Origin: Bettongia penicillata ogilbyi | Taxonomy: Eukaryota; Chordata; Mammalia; Diprotodontia; Potoroidae | Length of the DNA: 64,000 nucleotides | Assembly (NCBI GenBank): GCA_023548195.1 | Contig: JAJHZJ010000009.1 | Coordinates: 6,904,215-6,968,214 of the forward strand | Direction: 5' to 3' | Shown: piece after piece, positions 44,666 to 56,733 of the stretch | Layout of the letters: each line of letters opens with the position of its first letter | Numbering within the stretch: position 1 is the first letter of the stretch | Made by a program: the position numbers and the translations under genes | The notes under the pieces: model-generated | Databases searched by the model: none | Seen by the model: the letters and a program-made list of their open reading frames with translations, nothing else | What the model was told of the DNA's origin: nothing

Positions 44666-45225
44666 TGTTCGTCCTTCATTTTTGAAGAAGACCAAGATGT
44701 TATGGGGTGATGTCTTGACTTGAACATGAACTGGATTTCAGTGAGGCAGAGTTGCACAAAGTGTCAGCCTCATAAGCCCTTCCAGAATCATCCAAGTCCA
44801 GTGACAAATGACGAGACAACTGTTGATGGCCCAGTTGATGACTTTGGCATCTCTGATGTTTGACCAAGATCTCAGCATTCCAGCCACCTTTATGACTGTT
44901 GGAAGAAATAGTTCTCACCTGCTCATTTGGCTGGGAGGAGTAAATCTTCACATGCTTGGAGGAGACATCCTCTAACTCACTGACAGCTTTGAGACCTGTT
45001 GTTTACCCCTAATCGGGTTTAGCCTGTCCACCAAGACATTTTTACTGGGGTGTGACTGATGTGCATGTTACAGCTTTTTGGAGCCATAAATGAGAGTTGG
45101 GTGACAGGCGGACCCAAAGATGGATGAGCAGCCCTAAAAGGGGTTCAGCAAGCCCTCACACCAGAGGATCTAGTCCTGAGTACCCCATATACTTCTCCAT
45201 GGTACCACTTAGCTGCCCTTCTCCC
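44666..45225 (-). mobile_element. Long RTE-tailed composite SINE (about 560 bases)
   Basis: The reversed RTE-like tail is at the left ('cgtccttcatttttgaag', 'aactggatttcagtgagg') and a tRNA-type head at the right ('ggtaccacttagctgccc'). About 350 bases between them are not in the shorter SINEs here. This could be one longer non-autonomous family or two adjacent elements. Confidence 0.6.
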
Positions 45226-47071
45226 CTTCAACCTCTACTCCTAGAGCTTAAGATCTTTTGCACTGAAAGTAAAAGTGCAGTTGATTATTCATTAGCCATG
45301 GGTATGCCTGGAGCTGGAAGCCCATTAGATTGGAACTATAAGGAATTCCTTTTAAGAGATTAAGTAAGTGTAATTATCATAGAATATTGTGACGATGCCA
45401 CATTGAACTATGTGGGGAGGCTGTGGAAAGATCTAATAATGCACTTTGCTAGGAGTCCAATTTTAAAAGCAGCTAGCTCAAAGATATGATCTCTCTACCA
45501 GGTATTCATTAGAAAGGGAGGGAATATGTCTATCTTCTCTACCTTGACAGCTTTAATTTTGCCTTTGCTTTGAAGAGATTTTAAGTAACAGAAGTCATCC
45601 TGGGACCAAAAGGTGGTTTTCTTTGGATATAAGGACACTGTCTTCAGAAATGATGCAAATGGATTTACAACTTTGTGTTTTCTAAAGCTTAGATGAAAAC
45701 CCTGGAGGCCTTGTTGACCTTTTCTTCTGTGTAGAACTACACCATGTGGTCTCTCACCACACTATGTCATAGTATGCCATTTTCTTCCCTTCTCCTTGGT
45801 GTGGTGACTATCTCTGGTTCCAAGGTCAAGTGAATGAAGGAAGGGGCCTGACTCCAGTAGTTGAAAGATACAATACAAGCCTTAGAAATTACAGTCGATG
45901 TGCAACTGCATTTACCAATCTTGGTTTTGGAGAAGGAGAGAGAAAACATACTTTCGTCTCTTCTTTATAGAGGTAAGAGAATGCATGTGTGGAATATTGT
46001 AGATACTGGCAACATAAGTGATGCTAATCTTAGAGAGCTGTTTTTTTCTTTTCCTTTTATGATGTCTGTTATGAGAGATGACTTGTTAGGCAAGGGAAAA
46101 GAAGGGGGAAAATATATATTCAGAAACTGAGGAAGTACAAAAAAAAGCCCTAAATCAATAAAATTTTAGTAAAAAAGGAAAACCACAAACAAATTGTGGC
46201 CAAACTCCAGTGGAAGTGCCAGGTGATTAAGGGAGGTGCATATAATGAACATGAATTTCATGAGTGTAGTTTGAAGGTATCGATATTGTGAAGAAAAGGT
46301 AAAATGTGATAGAGGGAAAAACTTGGGGGGCAAATACTTGAATCTGATATGCTTTCAAGCATACCCAACCTATACAACGATTCTGACCATTCCCACACTT
46401 GACAACAGTGACTTGAAAACCTACAGATGGAAGTATCCTACAGTGGGGAACATCTTATTGGATAATCACCCATGGACCTTGGATGATCTGTCCTGGCTTT
46501 TAATGTCTCCATGGACTCCAGGTTAGGATCTCCTGATCTAATGGTATCACACCAGTCCCAAATGTGGTACAATGTGAAAGAGTATTGAATTCAGAGATAG
46601 GATCTAGTTTAGAATCTTGGATGTGAGAGGACTGAGCTATTCCACATGAGATTTCTTAGACTCCTTCCATTCTTCGTAATTTTTTTTTTAGAGACTTCAT
46701 CTCCCTCTTTCTTCTGGTCACAGGAGAGATCTCCCCTTTCATCAAAGGGTCAATCCCTCTACCTGTGCCCTTGTTCCCATTCTTTTCTGTCTCCTTTGGG
46801 ATCTTATTCCAGAAATTCTCTTTTCTCTCTCATACATCATTAATTAATGTCTCACCATTGGTTTCCTTCTATCCCCCAATAAGAGTGTAAATGTCACTCT
46901 TGGGTAGGAACTCAAGAGGTATAGGATAGGAGCATTCCTGCTCTGTCTGCTCTGTGTGGAAAGAGATATGAACCCTGATTGCTGAAGTGACCATGTGTTT
47001 CTGCGTGAGGGGTAGAATTGTTTCAATAGCTTCTGAAGATTCAGTAGTTTTACACACTCTTTATGGAAAAT
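45226..47071. other. Repeat-poor, unassigned stretch
   Basis: No gene or family recognised in about 1.8 kb. Frames are short and motif-free. Confidence 0.5.
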
Positions 47072-47195
47072 ATGTGGAACTCTTTGAGAGCAAGGACTAT
47101 CTTTTGCCTTTCTTTGTATCCCTAGCACTTAGCTTAGTGTCTGGAGCTTAATATATGTGCTTAATAAATGCTTGCTGACTTGACTTGGAAGCTGC
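47072..47195 (+). mobile_element. L2 3' end
   Basis: 'aactctttgagagcaagg', 'ctttgtatccctagcactta', 'gtgcttaataaatgcttgc'. Confidence 0.82.
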
Positions 47196-47564
47196 AGACA
47201 TAAAGGAAAAGCTGGACCTTGTCTCTCTAGAGACTTTCCCTTGAGTGAAATGGGACTCTCTTATACTTTGGTGCATCCACTTTTGTGTGTTTTCTGGCAT
47301 CTTTTTGTCTTAGAACTTCTCCAATTTCTATTTGCTGCTTTATCTGGAAAAAATGAATTTATTTGCTGTTTGCTATTTGTGATGTTTTTTGTGTAACCTG
47401 CATTTGGTGGGAATTAAGCTGTCAAGTGTAAGCAAAGGCCTAGCACCTAGGAAGTGGCTTTTGTTCTGAACAACATTAATAGCCCTAGGCCTGGGGTGTT
47501 TGAGAGGATAGAGCTCTATAAATTAAGCCAGATACCCGTCTTGGAAATAGATGAAGGAAGAAGC
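47196..47564. other. Unassigned non-coding stretch
   Basis: Nothing recognised. Confidence 0.45.
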
Positions 47565-47765
47565 AATTATTATTTCATTTGATCTTTGCAACAACCCTAG
47601 AAGGTAGGTGCTCTTATTATCCTCATTTTACTGATGAGGGAACTGAGGCAAACAGAGGTTAAATTACTTGCCCAAGGTCACCAGTTAGTAAGTGTCTGAG
47701 GTTGAATGTGAACTCAGATCTTCCTGATTCTAAACCTAACACTCTATTTACTGTGCTGCCTAGAC
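47565..47765 (-). mobile_element. MON1-type CORE-SINE
   Basis: 'catttgatctttgcaacaacc', 'gatgagggaactgaggcaaac', 'ttgcccaaggtcaccag', head 'ttactgtgctgcctaga'. Confidence 0.78.
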
Positions 47766-47771
47766 TCTCAA

Positions 47772-47822
47772 AAAATGGTGAATGAATGAATGAGTGAAAA
47801 AATGAATGAATGAAAAAAAATG
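47772..47822 (+). repeat. Imperfect (GAAT)n tract
   Basis: GAATGAATGAATGAGTG then AATGAATGAATG and an A run, adjoining the SINE head. Confidence 0.9.
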
Positions 47823-47844
47823 ATTGAACTTCCAGCATAGTGTG

Positions 47845-48170
47845 TGGGGGATAGAGTTGTGAAGTCAAAGTGCACTGGATTTTGGAGTTTAGACATTTGG
47901 GTTTGCATTACGGCTGTGACACCATCTGTATAACTCTTGAGTAAGCCACATAACCTTTTAAAGTCACTCTCTGCCTTTAACCCTGGGTTAATGTGAGGGA
48001 AACTATTAATAAACTTTAAGTCAAATGTATCATATAAATGTGACAACTCCTGATCCTGGAATTGGAGTCAGAGCTGGATTTGAGTTCATTTCCATCACTT
48101 TGGGTGATGGAAATCCCCTTAAGTGTGAGATTTGGACCAGGTGATCCCTAATGTTCTTTCTAGAGGGTGT
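47845..48170 (+). mobile_element. THER1/MIR-like fragments
   Basis: 'gtgcactggattttggag' and 'aactcttgagtaagccacat' (to about 47985), then a second piece with 'tttggaccaggtgatcc' and 'aatgttctttctag'. Confidence 0.5.
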
Positions 48171-48984
48171 TTCTTTGAGAATAGTACAGGTGGGCATTTC
48201 TTTGTTTGTTCATAAGCAGTGGTCAATAATTCATTATTCTGAAAAATCAGAACCTCTGAACCCCAACATTTGATTCACTTTTCCACTGATGTCCTGAAAT
48301 ATATTATTTTACGATTTTCATTGACTGCCTTAGGTAATGAATTTTTTGGCCATGGAAACCCACAAAGCAAAGACAAACCCAAGATGACCTATGGTCCTGC
48401 TCCTGCAGTGATGGTGGCAGAGGGGCGAAAAAGGGGCAGAGGGTGCTAAGAACCATCTTTTTTGACTAGCTACAAATATTAGCTTGACTGTTGTGAGATC
48501 CTTGTTCTCTTTTCTCTGGGAAGGAAATCAAAGAAATGTAACCATGTTTACAAATGTGTCTGTTACATACAAATGGTGTTTAATAGGTTCAGAGGGGGAA
48601 AAGACAAAACTCTTGAAGTACTATTTTTAAAAAATCAATTCTGGAATTTAGAGCCCAGTTAAAGTATAATCTTTAGTTAAAAAAAAACCAAAAAACAAAA
48701 GACCAACCCTGCTGGAAAATGCAGAGGTTCAGCTAAGAAGCTGTCTTCAATACAAAATAACTTTGACAAGGAGAACTTCAAAGGCAGATGAATGAGTGAC
48801 TGACCATGGTGGTTACCGGGGTAACTGGTTCCTGATTGGAAGGGGGAAAAAAATCACAGGGAATTCAATTTTTGGAGCAAATAACATTCCCTCATTAGAC
48901 TGCTGGTTCCCTGAAGTCCAGGTCCTCTGTTTCTTCTATCTCCTCAGCCCTCTTCCAAAAAAAGCATTTTACACTGTAGGCTAT
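48171..48984. other. Unassigned non-coding stretch
   Basis: Nothing recognised. Confidence 0.5.
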
Positions 48985-49180
48985 TGAGAGTGATAAGAGT
49001 CCTGGACCTGGAGGCAAGAAGACCTGAGTTCAAATCCTGACACAGACTAGGTTTGTCATCTACAAACTGAAATCTCAGTTTCCTTTTCTGTAAAATAAGG
49101 ACAATAATAGCACTTAACTCACACAATTACAGTGAGAATGAAATGAAAAATACCAGTTACTATTACAGTTACTCCGTGAG
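48985..49180 (+). mobile_element. MIR CORE-SINE
   Basis: 'aagagtcctggacctggagg', 'gagttcaaatcctgacac', CORE 'ttctgtaaaataaggacaat'. Confidence 0.68.
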
Positions 49181-50734
49181 CTAGCTGCTGTAGGCAGCAA
49201 ATGAATGAAAAATTGATAACTGATTTCTTTCTATTGCATGAGAAGTCTCCTAAGGATAGGAACAATCTTCTCTGTTATGCTTCTGTAACATGGTTGCTCT
49301 GGACTCACTCTCTCAGGGCCAGGCCTGTTATATTTTAATTCCTTAAAGGTTCTTTTGTACCATAAGAAACTAGGATTTCTGTTTCCTCTGTCATTGACTC
49401 AGGCCTCACTCTCCCACTTTATCGCCAATGTATACTAGCAACTCAATCCCATTTTGCCATTTCACACTCAACTAGCTATTACAAAGGGATATTTACTTCA
49501 AAGATGTAGCAGGAAGAAATATACAAGCATTTTCCCCAGTAACTGGAGGCATAATCCCCCCTGTACCAACTCAGTCTTGGGTGGGGTGGGATTAGGCTCA
49601 CAGTTTAGTTTAGTTCCTACACAGCGTTAGTCCCATCAAGTTTAAGTCCTGAGAGAAATGATTATTAATAACTAATGACTTGGGGAGATTCAGAGTTCTC
49701 CCTTTTTCTATAATCCTCATTTCATAGTTTAATCTCTTGAAGGATATTACTGATAATGACATTGGATTAATTTTCTTCATAATCTTGTTCAGACCCCAGA
49801 CAGGTAGGGAATCCATTGTGGTCTACTCAGGTTTGGGTGGGGATAAATCCTTTGAATAGATTGCCCAAGATTGGGGCTAATTTAGAAGTAAATGATATAA
49901 TCAAAGCTATTAAAATAGGTGCAGCCCCTCACTGTAATATTCATTCTCTCATTACTTATTAACTAATCAAAGTTGATGACCACCTTCTATAATACTCATC
50001 TTTCTAAGGGCATACAAGCCAGGAGCCCACCAAATGTCTTTGGCATTTGAGAGCGCCACTTTTCATTACTAGGCTAGCATTATTAATAAAATGACTAATT
50101 AGCCAGGAATTACATCCCTTGAACTTTTTAAACATCGAAGTCCGAAGCCTGACTTGACAGGTGCTAGCTTTTGCTGGACCAGAGTCCAGCTTGTACTTCT
50201 CAAGATGTCACTGCTAGGCTGCTTACAACATCTGGCTGGATTACTGGATCTCCCTAGCTCATGCTCTAAGGACAGGTCAGAGTCTTCACTTTTTGCATTC
50301 AGAATAGAAAAAAACAAAAAACAAACCAAAAATGCCAAAGATGCAGGCCCATTTCTTGAAAGGCCATAGAGCCTCATGGGAAAAGAAGGATCTCCTGTAA
50401 CTCCTCACCTTTACCAAGTGGTATGGCTGAAGGGGTCACTTTCATCCTTAGACACTGAATACAGCTATTGCCAAGTCTGGCTCCTTTAAAAATGCCCATT
50501 GTTTGGCTAGGAAGCCAGTGGAAAAAGGTTGCTTCCAAACATGTGGTAGGCTTCTAGTTTAACCAAGCAGTCCCTTTGCATCTTCCACATGGGTGACACC
50601 ATTTTACCTGACCTAGGTAACCCTGCCACCCCTACTCTCATTACAATCCCATTGCTCTAATGGGCCCAATGAATGTTTACTCTGACTGTAGATGACATGA
50701 AATATATATTTGAATTATAGGAACTGAGCAAGTA
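49181..50734. other. Repeat-poor, unassigned stretch
   Basis: About 1.5 kb without a recognised SINE, LINE or gene. It may be unique DNA, or an LTR-type or other element I do not know. Confidence 0.45.
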
Positions 50735-50837
50735 CTTATGGAATAGTTGCAATATAATAGAAATAACACTGGACCCGGTGTCAAGAAACTTAGATATTCT
50801 TTTGACTTTGTTTCTAGTTGTATGACATGGGAAAAGA

Positions 50838-51035
50838 TACCCACAGAATCTCAGAATTGGAAAGGATCTCAGCAACCAACTAGTCTAATCCACATATGCA
50901 TAAGAATCTTCTTTAAAACATATCTGACAAATAATCATGTAGTTTATACTCAAAGAGTACAAAAGGGGGCAACCCACAACTTCTAACATGACCTGTTCCT
51001 TTATTGGCTATCTCTAATTGGAAAATATTTCTCAC
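50838..51035 (-). mobile_element. CR1/L3-type LINE 3' fragment
   Basis: 'cagaatctcagaattggaaag', 'actagtctaatccacatatg', 'ataagaatcttctttaaaac' and 'tctgacaaataatcatgtag' follow the 3'-most CR1-type sequence in reverse. Confidence 0.55.
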
Positions 51036-51974
51036 TTGTCTGGAATTTTTAGGGGGAGTGGAGTCCTTTTCTCAGCTGGCAGAGGGGAGTCTCTCAGAGA
51101 CTAGATGTGTGAGCTTCTGGGAAATGCAGACTCCAAGAGACAGTGTTTTCTTCATACCCCAAGAGAAAAGGGAAGAGTCTCATGGGAGATGTGCAAGAAT
51201 ATACGGGGTGGGGAGAGAGACTACTTTGTGTGAATGATTTGAGTTAAGATATTGATTTGAATTTCGGGGTAGGAAACTAGAAACTGGGAGTCATTTATTG
51301 AAGTCAGAAGCTGGCATTCAGCTGCTATTGGGACCTCTGAAGCAGCTGCCCCGTCTGTCATAGATAGTCGGGCAGCTTGTGATGTCTTAGGTAGAGGTGA
51401 AGATGGCTACTACTGAGTTTGTCCCAGCAAAAGGACTAGGGCAGACCGTGTTTTCTTGACCTTCCTCACTTTCTCCCCCCAAGATAGTGAATGTAAAATC
51501 TACATCTTATCTGGTCTTCTGGTTATTTACTTGCTAATTTAATTAGTACTTTAATGTCAGCTTACTCTAGATAAAAATAAGATCAATTCTAATAGTAGCT
51601 GATTTTCTGATTCATTATTGGTAAAGGGGAAGTGGTGAATGACTGATGGCTTTCAGAGATTAAAAAAAAAAAAGACAAAAGTTGGAACTTTAGTCCAAAG
51701 TGCTACTTTATCCTGATTTGATTGACATGATAAAGAAGCTAATGATTTTGATTTATTAATTTTTAATAAACTTTCTGAATCCAATCAAAATGGTATTGGA
51801 CCCTTTCCCCATGTTATTCTTGACAAAAAGTTTGAGTGATGAGTAAACAAATTTAAAGTGGTGTATGGGAAACTGGTTGAAAAAATATTCCCTTTGAGCC
51901 AGGAAAGTTCTTTCCTCTGTTTATTTTCTCTGTTTCTAGACTGTTATTGAGTGAGAATGGAATGGAATTGTAAC
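51036..51974. other. Unassigned non-coding stretch
   Basis: Nothing recognised; A run at about 51662-51673. Confidence 0.45.
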
Positions 51975-52225
51975 TTGGGGGTGTGCTGGAGCCAGCTCAA
52001 GCTGCTTTAAGACAGAGTGGATTGTTAAATTTTCATCGTTAGCATTTATACCTTGGGAATCTTTAAATGTTATAAATCAAGGTTGGATTTATTGTTTTGC
52101 TGATTTTCTGGACTTTCAAAAGTAATGTAAACAATGAGGTTAAACTTAAAGATTTTTTATATAGATTTTTTCTTTCTTTGTTAAATATTTACCCGTACAC
52201 TACTGTGTTAATTTCACAGTAAAGT
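51975..52225 (+). mobile_element. Unassigned interspersed repeat, copy 2 (hAT-like MITE?)
   Basis: Second copy of the repeat at 14.5-14.8 kb, same strand and block order. Its left end GGGGGTGTGCTGG and right end CCCGTACACTACTG give an imperfect inverted pair, suggestive of a hAT-type end. Confidence 0.6.
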
Positions 52226-52744
52226 CCCACCCCTTGGGGCTGGCCAAGTTCGGAAAGAGTGCTCTGCCCACATTCTGTAGGTGGGGGCTGACCCCTTTAG
52301 GGCACAGCTGATTTGCCAGTGATGCTACCTCCAACCTCAACTGCTACAAGTGGTACATGTATTGATATCAAAACTAAGTTTCTCTACTTACAACTTCTAA
52401 TCACTGTTTTTACTTTTTCCTATGGGACCAAACTGAGCAAGTTACTCAACTATTCTCCAACTAAATCCTCTCTACCATATTTCCCTCCACCTCTTAGATT
52501 TTCTTACATAAACAGAGTGTCATTATAGCATATATCCTCATTTTAACCTATTTCTTATTCAAAGTCCACATTCTCATATAACTATATGATTTAGGATTAG
52601 GAAATATCTTATAATTCCTGTTAAAAGACACCTATATCTTCCAAATCAACAGAATCAAAGTGAGGAAAGTGAGGCAACTAAATTTTTCTTGTATGAGTCA
52701 TATATAAAAAAAAATTGAGAGTTCAAGTAAGGATGGACAAACCC
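52226..52744. other. Unassigned non-coding stretch
   Basis: Nothing recognised. Confidence 0.45.
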
Positions 52745-53330
52745 TGAGCTAAATCATAAAGGCAAGGTTGTAAGTCTTGATCTTCTGGTCTATATTTCTG
52801 TTTTTATTATGCATATCTGTCAGTAACAAACCACTGATTTTTGTGATGTATTCTGCCTGACAAAAAACCTCCCTATAATAAAATTTGCAAGACAGGAATG
52901 TATTTACATTCCTACTAGGTCTTGTTAAATGGATTCTATCCCTCATCTGGAACCTGATATTTCTATATTTTAGATTGTTATCCAGAAATTCAAATTCATT
53001 TTTCAGATACCATCTCTTAACCAGCTATTCACTTCTAAAAACTGCTTCTTTGATGGACAAAATAATGAAAATACTATCTGTTCCCCTAAGATCTTCAAAT
53101 TTTTGCCCAAGATTTCATAATATTTCACAATGATTTCTATAGTTTTTCTGGCTGTATCATTTATGCCCATGTCAGTCACTAGAGGTAGGTAGTGGTCATC
53201 CATTTTAACAAGTCTTGGAAGGTTATGTGGCATAATTGTTTTTTTTCTTCTCAGGCATCAAATTTTCTTGCCATGATATGTGTTAACTGCTGGTGGTCTA
53301 GGTATGTTCCCCAAATGTGTCCTGCTGTTT
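52745..53330 (-). pseudogene. CR1/L3-type LINE ORF1, decayed SGNH-esterase domain
   Basis: Two minus-strand frames together resemble the esterase domain of CR1-like ORF1 proteins. The upstream one (53003-53233) reads DMGINDTARKTIEIIVKYYE, matching 'HvGTNDTAR...', where GxND is the conserved SGNH Asn block. It continues LKILGEQIVFSLFCPS and NSWLRDGI, as in 'lgaqVvfSsilPv...iNsWLrdwc'. After a stop and short gap, the second frame (52749-52946) starts MRDRIHLTRPSRNV, matching 'mrDgiHLtrrG', which carries the catalytic Asp-His pair. So the N and D-x-x-H blocks survive in a dead copy; the Ser block is not identified. In CR1-like LINEs the domain is thought to act in retrotransposition. The neighbouring 50.8-kb CR1-type piece is on the same strand. 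Confidence 0.62.
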
Positions 53331-53599
53331 AATCATACAGATTGATAGTTCTAAGGAACTTGCTAGTGGAAACCTCACTCTCCAAATGACAGAATAACAT
53401 TTGTAGTCAGCCTGCAATGATCATGTCTTCATAACATCAAAATGTGCGTTTATCATGATCAATGTACGTTAATTGCATGATGCATATGCATATTAGTTTT
53501 TCACTTAGTACTTCTATCTAATATAATAAAGATTTTTAAGTTAGGCATAAAAATAGAGTTGAGTATTTGCTTAAATTCCAAGGCTACACAAGCCATCTT

Positions 53600-53705
53600 C
53601 CATATTTCTTGTTCTTACTTTTCCTCCCCCCTCCTCTTTCTTCTTTTTCTTCTTTCTTCCTCTTCTTCTTCCCCCTTTTCCTCCTCTTCTTCCTCCTCTC
53701 TTGCT
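53600..53705 (+). repeat. Pyrimidine (TTC/CTT)n tract
   Basis: Irregular TTC, TCC and CTT units on the plus strand. Confidence 0.93.
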
Positions 53706-55015
53706 TGGCCAGCAATTCATTTTGATTCAAAATAATAGCTAAAAAAAGGAACCAAAAACCCTTAATGGCTAGGTCTGCTATGCTATCCATATTGGGCAGC
53801 AATCAAATCCCACTTCTTTGGTCCTAGGTCTTTGCCCCCCAGCATAAAACAAAATAAAAACCCCTGCTACCTCCTCACATGTACAAGGCTCTATGATAAG
53901 TAAATAAAGACAAAATACATACAAAGTAAAAGAGAAATAAATTTCTCCATGAAGGATAAAAGATTTATGCACAGAGAAAGAAATCAAAGTGCACCCCTAG
54001 CTTCTGTAGTACAGAATATGAGTTGATAGGATCTTAATACATCCAGGTCAACCCTGAACAAGTAATGATTGCTTGGTTCTATAGGGAGAGCCTTTCCCCT
54101 TTCCAGTCCTTACTTAGGCAAGACAATAGAAAAGTAGTGGTAGGTATTTTGCTAGAAGGAATGCTTGCATTAGGAAGTCTGCTGTTTTTTTTTTTTTTTA
54201 TTTCAAGTCCCAAATGATAACTGATGGATGGTGGTATTAATAAAAACCTGTGTGTTCATAAATCTTAGCTGCCTCATATCACTTTGGTGATCATATCAAA
54301 GACATGACCAGATTCCTTAAGGAAATCACAGCAAAGAGGAAGCTCTGCCAACAGCGAAGGTATTTCTCCTTGTTTGGATTGACAAACTGAACCCAGCATC
54401 ACCGCCATGTCTCCCTAAGCCTTGCAATCTTTCAGGCTGATACTTAAGTCTTTTCAAGAACCTAAGACAAGGAAGAGGTGAGACACCCAGAATAAAACAT
54501 TCTATTAAGGAGGGGGAAGCATTGCTTCAATTGTTCCAAAGCAAGATTTAGTTCATGAAATACAAGGGTACAAGCAAGATAGCAATTGATAATGAGCACA
54601 CAGCCAGTGATTTCTCTAATAAATTAGCTGATGAATTCAGGAGACTGTGCTAAGTATTTTTTTAAAATGTTGACAAGAAAGGGCTATTTTGAGGGGGAAA
54701 AATGTCCTCGAAGGGAATTGCAAGGAAGAGGAATCAATACCTGGATTTAAGACTGCTAAGGATGGACTTAACAGCTGTTAGGATCTAATGCTGCTGGTGA
54801 TTTCAAATGGAAGCCTAAGCTCCTCTATCATTCTGGGCACGGAAGGACAATGGGAAAAGTACATTTCCAGGGGATCTAAATTCAGTCTTAAAACTTGGGT
54901 TACTCTATCATGTTGTGAAGACTGATATTTCAAATAATTTTGCTCTACCTGCAGCAAAGGATTGCTAGGGAAGTAACCTTGAATCCAAAGCATTGTTGAT
55001 TTTGGACAATGCCTG
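53706..55015. other. Repeat-poor, unassigned stretch
   Basis: Nothing recognised; T run at about 54185-54200. Confidence 0.5.
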
Positions 55016-55016
55016 T

Positions 55017-55262
55017 TTATAGTGCAGCTAAGTGGCACAGTGAATAGAGTGCCAGACCTGAAGCCAGAAAGACCCACTGTCCTGAGTTCAAATGTGACCT
55101 CAGAAACTTCTTGGCTGTGTGACCCTGAGCCAGTCATTTCACCCTGTTTGCCTCAGTTTCCTCATCTGTAAAAATGAGCTGAAGAAGGAAATGGCAAACT
55201 ATTCTGGTATCTTTGTCAAGAAAACTCTAAATGGGGTCACAAAGAGTCTGATGGAGTGAAAA
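55017..55262 (+). mobile_element. RTE-tailed tRNA SINE
   Basis: Head 'atagtgcagctaagtggcac', 'gtgtgaccctgagccagtc', 'cctcatctgtaaaaatgagc', tail 'gaaggaaatggcaaactattc' and 'gggtcacaaagagtctg'. Confidence 0.9.
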
Positions 55263-55814
55263 ACAACCCTCTTTCTTCTAAATCACTTGACAGCTTCTTT
55301 GCCACTATCAAAACCATTTTCTTGCCTCTCAACACATCATTGTTCCTGCTTTTGAGCTAGACAGTAATGCAATCAAAGTCAACAGCCTCTTTGCTTTTAT
55401 TCAAGAATTTGATAATGTTCTTTGCTTTTTACTTATAGTCACAGACTAGGAAGAGTCACCCTAAAGAAACTTTGAAGGGTTTTTGATCCCAGAGAATTCT
55501 TTGACAAGCTAAGAGAATTCATCCCAAATTGACCTTGAAGGAGACTGTCTCCTTAATTTTTGGGCTTCTTTATAAGACTTTGGTGATCCTGTTGGGAACA
55601 TTAATACATCTATAGTTGACATAGAAACTAAGCATGTTTGAAATATGAATAAATGAAACTCATGATCAGTATCGTATCCTCAGGTTAGACAAGGAAAGGA
55701 AAGATGATAGATAAGACATTCTTCTGCACTAAATCTTAATAACTGAAGTTGTTAGTGTAGGATTTAATTATTGGTACCAAAAAAAATGGTATGAGTTTTT
55801 GAATGTACTCTAAA
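55263..55814. other. Unassigned non-coding stretch
   Basis: Nothing recognised. Confidence 0.45.
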
Positions 55815-56028
55815 CCAGCACTTCTCAAAGTATGGGATCCATTTGGTCCCTGAGATCTTTTCAAGAAATCTGCAAGATCAAAACTATTTTTATAATAATG
55901 CTAAGATTCCTTTCTAATTTGGCAAATATAGAGAGCTATAACCTACAAAACCTATAAACCTAACAAAAGCTTTTTGATGAGTACTCAATAATTGGAAAGA
56001 GGTAAAAACATTTGAGAACCACTCTTCT
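55815..56028 (+). mobile_element. hAT-like MITE
   Basis: Left end CAGCACTTCTCAAAGTATGG and right end ATTTGAGAACCACTCTTC are an imperfect inverted pair. Internal 'aaaactatttttataataatg' is typical of a known mammalian hAT-derived short repeat. It abuts the L2 end to the right. Confidence 0.6.
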
Positions 56029-56698
56029 AAATCAGTCAATAAACTTTTATTAAGTGTCCACTATGTGCCAGGCATTGTAGTAGGTACTGGAGATACAAAA
56101 AGAAAAATGAAACAGTGCCTGCTCTCAAAGAGCTTCCATTCCATTTGGGAGGAGAGCATAGGTACAACACAAGCCCATATAAATTAATTTAACATTTATA
56201 CAAAATAATTTCTGGAGTGAGAGGGTGATGGATATTAACAACTGGAGGATTAGTATAGGTTAGTGTAAGAGGTAGTACTTAAGTCTATCCTTGAAGGAAG
56301 TCAGAGATTCTATGAGTGATGAGGGATGTCATTCCAGGATTGGAGAACAGTTTTTGTTAAGGCATGGAGAGTGGAGATGGAATGTCATGTATTTCAAATA
56401 GCAAATAGGCCAGTTTGGCTGGAATTGTTCATCCTTCATCCTTTGTTCTCAAAGAGGAGCAATGACCTCACCAGGATGATATCTTGACTTGCATGCGAAT
56501 TGGATTTAAGTGAGGCAGAGCAGCATGAAGTCATCAGCCTCATTTTCTCTTCCAGAGTCATCGAAGTCCAGTGGCAGATAAAAGTCAACGACAATGGACT
56601 GGGATGCACCGATAACCTTGGTCTTTTTTTTTTTAATTAATTAATTTATTTAACTTTTTACATTCATTTTCACAAAATTTTGGGTTCCAATTTTTTTT

Positions 56699-56733
56699 CC
56701 CCTTTTATCCCCTCCCCCCACCCCAATACCCCA
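56699..56733 (-). other. G-quadruplex-type motif in HAL1-like 3' UTR
   Basis: Four C runs on the plus strand (G runs on the element strand) with spacers T/A and TTTTAT, at the same position as in the 29.6-kb copy. Confidence 0.7.
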
